Source: Frankia sp. QA3
Lineage (GTDB): Bacteria > Actinomycetota > Actinomycetes > Frankiales > Frankiaceae
DNA: 34,451 bases
Assembly (NCBI RefSeq): GCF_000262465.1
Contig: NZ_CM001489.1
Span: 6,757,919-6,792,369, forward strand
Reading direction: 5' to 3'
The position numbers and the translations under genes are program-made. Below, in pieces: positions 31,666 through 34,451 of the stretch (position 1 is its first letter; every line of letters begins with the position of its first letter). The notes below the pieces were generated by a model. The model did not search any database. It had not been told where the DNA came from and saw only the letters and a list, made by a program, of their open reading frames with translations.

Positions 31666-33347
31666 GCCGCCCGCACCCCGACTACGGCCCGCCCCCGCCG
31701 CTGCGCGCGGACGGCCTGCGCATCATCCCGCTCGGCGGGGTCGGCGAGATCGGCCGCAACATGACCGTCTTCGAGCACGCCGGCCGGCTGCTGATCGTCG
31801 ACTGCGGCGTGCTGTTCCCGGAGGACTTCCAGCCCGGGGTCGACCTGATCCTGCCGGACTTCACCGCCATCCGGGACCGGTTGGCCGACATCGACGCGCT
31901 GATCCTCACTCACGCGCACGAGGACCACATCGGCGCGGTGCCGTACCTGCTGCGGGAGCGCCGTGACATCCCGATCATCGGGACCCGCCTCACCCTGGCG
32001 CTGCTGAACGCGAAGCTCGCCGAGCACCGGATCAAGGCGGTCACCCACGAGATCCGCGAGGAGGAGCGGCACACCTACGGGCCGTTCGAGTGCGAGTTCT
32101 TCGCGGTCAACCACTCGATTCCGGACGCGGTGGCCGTTGCCATCCGCACCGACGCCGGCCTCGTCCTGCACACCGGCGACTTCAAGATGGACCAGCTCCC
32201 GCTCGACGGCCGGCTCACCGACCTCGGCGGCTTCGCCCGGCTCGGCCGCGAGGGCGTGGACCTGCTGCTGTCCGACTCGACCAACGCCGAGGTGCCGGGC
32301 TTCGTCGCCTCCGAGCGGGAGATCGCCCCGGTGATCGACGGGGTCTTCCGGGACGCGACCCGCCGGATCATCGTCGCCTGTTTCGCCAGCCACGTGCACC
32401 GGGTGCAACAGGTGCTCGACGCCGCCGAGGCGCACGGCCGCTCGGTCTGCTTCGTCGGCCGCTCGATGGTGCGCAACATGGGCGTGGCGCGCGACCTCGG
32501 CCTGCTGCGGGTGCCGCCGGGTCTGATCATCGATGCCCGGGACGTGGACTCGCTGCCCGACCGCAACATCTGCCTGATCTCCACCGGGTCGCAGGGCGAG
32601 CCGCTGTCGGCGCTGTCCCGGATGGCCAACCGCGACCACCAGATCCGCATCCAGGCCGGGGACACCGTCGTGCTGGCCTCCAGCCTCATCCCCGGTAACG
32701 AGAACGCGGTCTTCCGGGTCATCAACGGCCTGACCCGCTACGGCGCCAAGGTCGTCCACAAGGGCGTCGCCAAGGTGCACACCTCCGGCCACGCCCCGGC
32801 GGGCGAGCTGCTTTACGTCCTCAACGCCACCCGTCCGTCCAACGTCATGCCGGTGCACGGCGAGTGGCGCCATCTGCGGGCGCACGCCAAGCTCGCCGAG
32901 GCGACGGGCGTGCCTCCCGAGCATGTGGTCCTCGCCGAGGACGGCATGGTCATCGACCTGCTCGACGGCCGGGCGCGGATCACCGGCGCGGTGCCCTGCG
33001 GCTACGTCTACGTCGACGGCGCCGCGGTCGGCGACGTTGGTGAGCCGAGCCTGAAGGACCGCCGGATCCTCGGTGAGGAGGGGTTCATCACGATCACGGT
33101 CGTGGTGGACGCCGCCGCCGGCAAGGTCGTCGTCGGTCCTGACCTGTCCGCCCGCGGCTTCACCGACTCACCCGGCACCTTCGACTCGGTGGCCAGGCTC
33201 GTCAGCGACGGGCTCGCGGACGCGATGCGCGGCGGGATGAACGACGCCGCCGCCCTGCAGCAGCTCGTGCGGCGCACGGTCGGCCGCTGGGTCAACGAGA
33301 ACTACCGCCGCCGACCGATGATCGTCCCGGTGGTCCTGGAGGTCTGA
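31662..33347 (+). CDS. rnj: Ribonuclease J
   Basis: A metallo-beta-lactamase/beta-CASP nuclease with endonuclease and 5'-3' exonuclease activity in mRNA decay and rRNA maturation. The zinc motif HxHxDH is His84-Ala-His86-Glu-Asp88-His89 in LTHAHEDHIGAVPYLL; further motifs are FFAVNHSIPDAVAVAIRT, LHTGDFKMD, DSTNAEVPG, ISTGSQGEP, VHTSGHAPAGEL and MPVHGEWRHLRAHAKLA. The 561-residue length is standard. ATG 31662 overlaps the dapA stop and follows GGGGAGG. The dapA-rnj-ftsK order is the conserved actinobacterial one. Confidence 0.96.
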   Translation: MSRPHPDYGPPPPLRADGLRIIPLGGVGEIGRNMTVFEHAGRLLIVDCGVLFPEDFQPGVDLILPDFTAIRDRLADIDALILTHAHEDHIGAVPYLLRERRDIPIIGTRLTLALLNAKLAEHRIKAVTHEIREEERHTYGPFECEFFAVNHSIPDAVAVAIRTDAGLVLHTGDFKMDQLPLDGRLTDLGGFARLGREGVDLLLSDSTNAEVPGFVASEREIAPVIDGVFRDATRRIIVACFASHVHRVQQVLDAAEAHGRSVCFVGRSMVRNMGVARDLGLLRVPPGLIIDARDVDSLPDRNICLISTGSQGEPLSALSRMANRDHQIRIQAGDTVVLASSLIPGNENAVFRVINGLTRYGAKVVHKGVAKVHTSGHAPAGELLYVLNATRPSNVMPVHGEWRHLRAHAKLAEATGVPPEHVVLAEDGMVIDLLDGRARITGAVPCGYVYVDGAAVGDVGEPSLKDRRILGEEGFITITVVVDAAAGKVVVGPDLSARGFTDSPGTFDSVARLVSDGLADAMRGGMNDAAALQQLVRRTVGRWVNENYRRRPMIVPVVLEV

Positions 33348-33447
33348 CCCGGCGGGGTGGCCCGTCCTCGCCTGCCCGTCCGGGTGGTATGCCCAGCACG
33401 GCGCGCCCGGTTCGTCGGGGTTGCAGGGACTCGGCCGCGTCCCTGTG

Positions 33448-33460
33448 TACCGTTTCGACG
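33448..33460 (+). promoter_or_regulatory. Candidate leaderless promoter for ftsK
   Basis: TACCGT (33448-33453), in the context TGTGTACCGTTT, lies 7 nt before GTG 33461. No Shine-Dalgarno sequence is present. TTGCAG at 33421-33426 is too far upstream to be a convincing -35. Confidence 0.4.
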
Positions 33461-34451
33461 GTGGCCACACGTACCAGCGGCGCGCGTACGCGTGTGCAGA
33501 CGGCGACGGCCACGTCCCGGCCGGGGGGCGATGGGCGTCAGACAGCAGCGCGCGGTGGCGCGGGCGGCAAGAGCCGCCCGGCCTCGGGCGGTAAGGCACG
33601 CCCGGCCGCGGGCGGCCGGGCGGCGCGGTCCGGGGGCTCCACCCGGTCCGCGCCCACCGGCCGCGCGAAGGCGCCGGACCGGCAGCGCCGGCCGCCGCTG
33701 ACCCTGATGGTCGGCCAGGCCGTCGTCCGGACCGTCTACCAGGTGTGGATGACCGCGGCGACGCTGCTCGGCACCGTGCTGCGCCGGACCGGGCGGGGCG
33801 CCCGCGATCTGCGCATCGATCCCGCCCACCGGCGCGACGGGCTGGGGCTGGCGGCCTTCGGCGGGGCGATCCTGGCCGCCGTCGCGGTCTGGTTCTCCGC
33901 GGGCGGGCCCGTCGGCTCCTTCGTCGCCGCCACCCTGGAGCTGTTCGTCGGCGCCGGGGCGTGGGCGCTGCCGCTGTTCGGCCTGGGGGCCGCCTGGCGG
34001 CTCGTCCGCGCGCCGAGCGACCCGGACAGCCGCGGCCGGGTGGTGATCGGCTGGGCCGCGCTCGGGGTCGGCCTGCTCGGCGTGGTGCACATCGCCCGCG
34101 GGCTGCCCGACTTCTCCGACGGCATCGGCCGGGTCCGGGGCGCCGGCGGCCTCGTCGGCCTGCTCGGCGGTCTGCCGCTCGCGAGCGCCGTGACGTCCTT
34201 CGTCGCCATCCCGTTGCTGCTGCTGCTCGCGGCGTTCGGCGTGCTGGTGATCACCGCGACGCCGATCCGGCAGGTGCCCGAGCGGCTCGCCGAGCTCGTC
34301 GACCGGCTCACCGCCGGTGTGCGCGATCCCGAGGCGCGAGCCCGCCTCGACGACGGCTACGACTCCGACTACGACGAACTCGACGATCCGGCGTTCGCCG
34401 ACGACCTGCTCGACGCGGACGCCGCCAGCGGTGTCGGCGCGTCCGCCGGTG
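33461..34451 (+). CDS. ftsK: DNA translocase FtsK, N-terminal part (runs off window)
   Basis: FtsK/SpoIIIE pumps DNA at the septum and recruits dimer resolution. GTG 33461 starts VATRTSGARTRVQTAT, a basic Gly/Ala-rich region of about 75 residues, followed by LMVGQAVVRTVYQVWMTAATL. About four membrane segments follow between bases 33840 and 34265 (LAAFGGAILAAVAVWF; ELFVGAGAWALPLFGLG; VIGWAALGVGLLGVVHIA; VAIPLLLLLAAFGVLVI). An acidic linker (YDSDYDELDDPAFADDLLDA) then begins at the window edge. The motor and gamma domains are not in the window, so the call relies on the N-terminal pattern and on position after rnj. The frame is open to the last base. Confidence 0.85.
   Translation, partial: MATRTSGARTRVQTATATSRPGGDGRQTAARGGAGGKSRPASGGKARPAAGGRAARSGGSTRSAPTGRAKAPDRQRRPPLTLMVGQAVVRTVYQVWMTAATLLGTVLRRTGRGARDLRIDPAHRRDGLGLAAFGGAILAAVAVWFSAGGPVGSFVAATLELFVGAGAWALPLFGLGAAWRLVRAPSDPDSRGRVVIGWAALGVGLLGVVHIARGLPDFSDGIGRVRGAGGLVGLLGGLPLASAVTSFVAIPLLLLLAAFGVLVITATPIRQVPERLAELVDRLTAGVRDPEARARLDDGYDSDYDELDDPAFADDLLDADAASGVGASAG

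Noticed and set aside
1..34451. tRNA genes, CRISPR arrays, insertion sequences, prophage or restriction genes
   Set aside because: No cloverleaf, regular spacer array, transposase, integrase, phage structural gene or methyltransferase motif was seen on either strand.

Overview
The window (about 34.5 kb, very high G+C, GTG starts common, every convincing gene on the + strand) comes from an actinobacterial chromosome. Codon use, the glycine-rich N-terminus of IF2 and the conserved order infB, DUF503, rbfA, nrnA, truB, ribF, rpsO, pnp, M16 peptidase, dapB ... thyX, dapA, rnj, ftsK match the Streptomyces/Mycobacterium/Frankia type of backbone. A Frankia-like organism is my best guess, but this rests on gene content and style and was not checked by a search.

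Layout. (1) 1-6961: translation and RNA-maturation genes: infB (5' end outside the window), a DUF503 gene, rbfA, nrnA (DHH phosphoesterase), truB, ribF and rpsO. (2) 6962-7240: a hairpin-rich leader, then pnp, an M16 zinc peptidase and dapB (to 11689). (3) 11690-16749: a tight three-gene accessory unit: an unusual Hsp70 with a collagen-like tail and no lid, an 840-residue protein with a degenerate J-like segment and FN3-like domains, and a small membrane protein. (4) 17325-21541: sugar-nucleotide genes: UDP-glucuronate decarboxylase, galE and UDP-glucose dehydrogenase. (5) 21641-23071: a tiny leader ORF and a HisRS of the less usual bacterial type. (6) 23655-24497: thyX. (7) 24535-29902: phosphoketolase, acetate kinase and an unrecognised membrane protein. 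(8) 30688-34451: dapA, rnj (RNase J) and the 5' part of ftsK.

How the genes work together. pnp, rnj and nrnA cover 3'-5' decay, 5'-3'/endonucleolytic decay and nanoRNA clearance. infB, rbfA, truB and rpsO serve initiation and 30S/tRNA maturation. dapA and dapB are consecutive steps to diaminopimelate/lysine but lie about 19 kb apart, because accessory blocks separate the backbone genes. Phosphoketolase makes acetyl-phosphate, which acetate kinase turns into ATP and acetate. Ugd and the decarboxylase together would take UDP-glucose to UDP-xylose, and GalE interconverts UDP-glucose and UDP-galactose; no glycosyltransferase is present.

The most unusual material is the Hsp70/J-like/membrane triad. 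Next come a set of -10-like hexamers lying 6-8 nt before start codons (suggesting leaderless mRNAs), two candidate leader ORFs (before hisS and before the unknown membrane protein), a ladder of hairpins before pnp, a five-copy 16-bp tandem repeat before galE, and a 26-bp perfect palindrome before dapA. No tRNA, rRNA, CRISPR array, insertion sequence or prophage was recognised.
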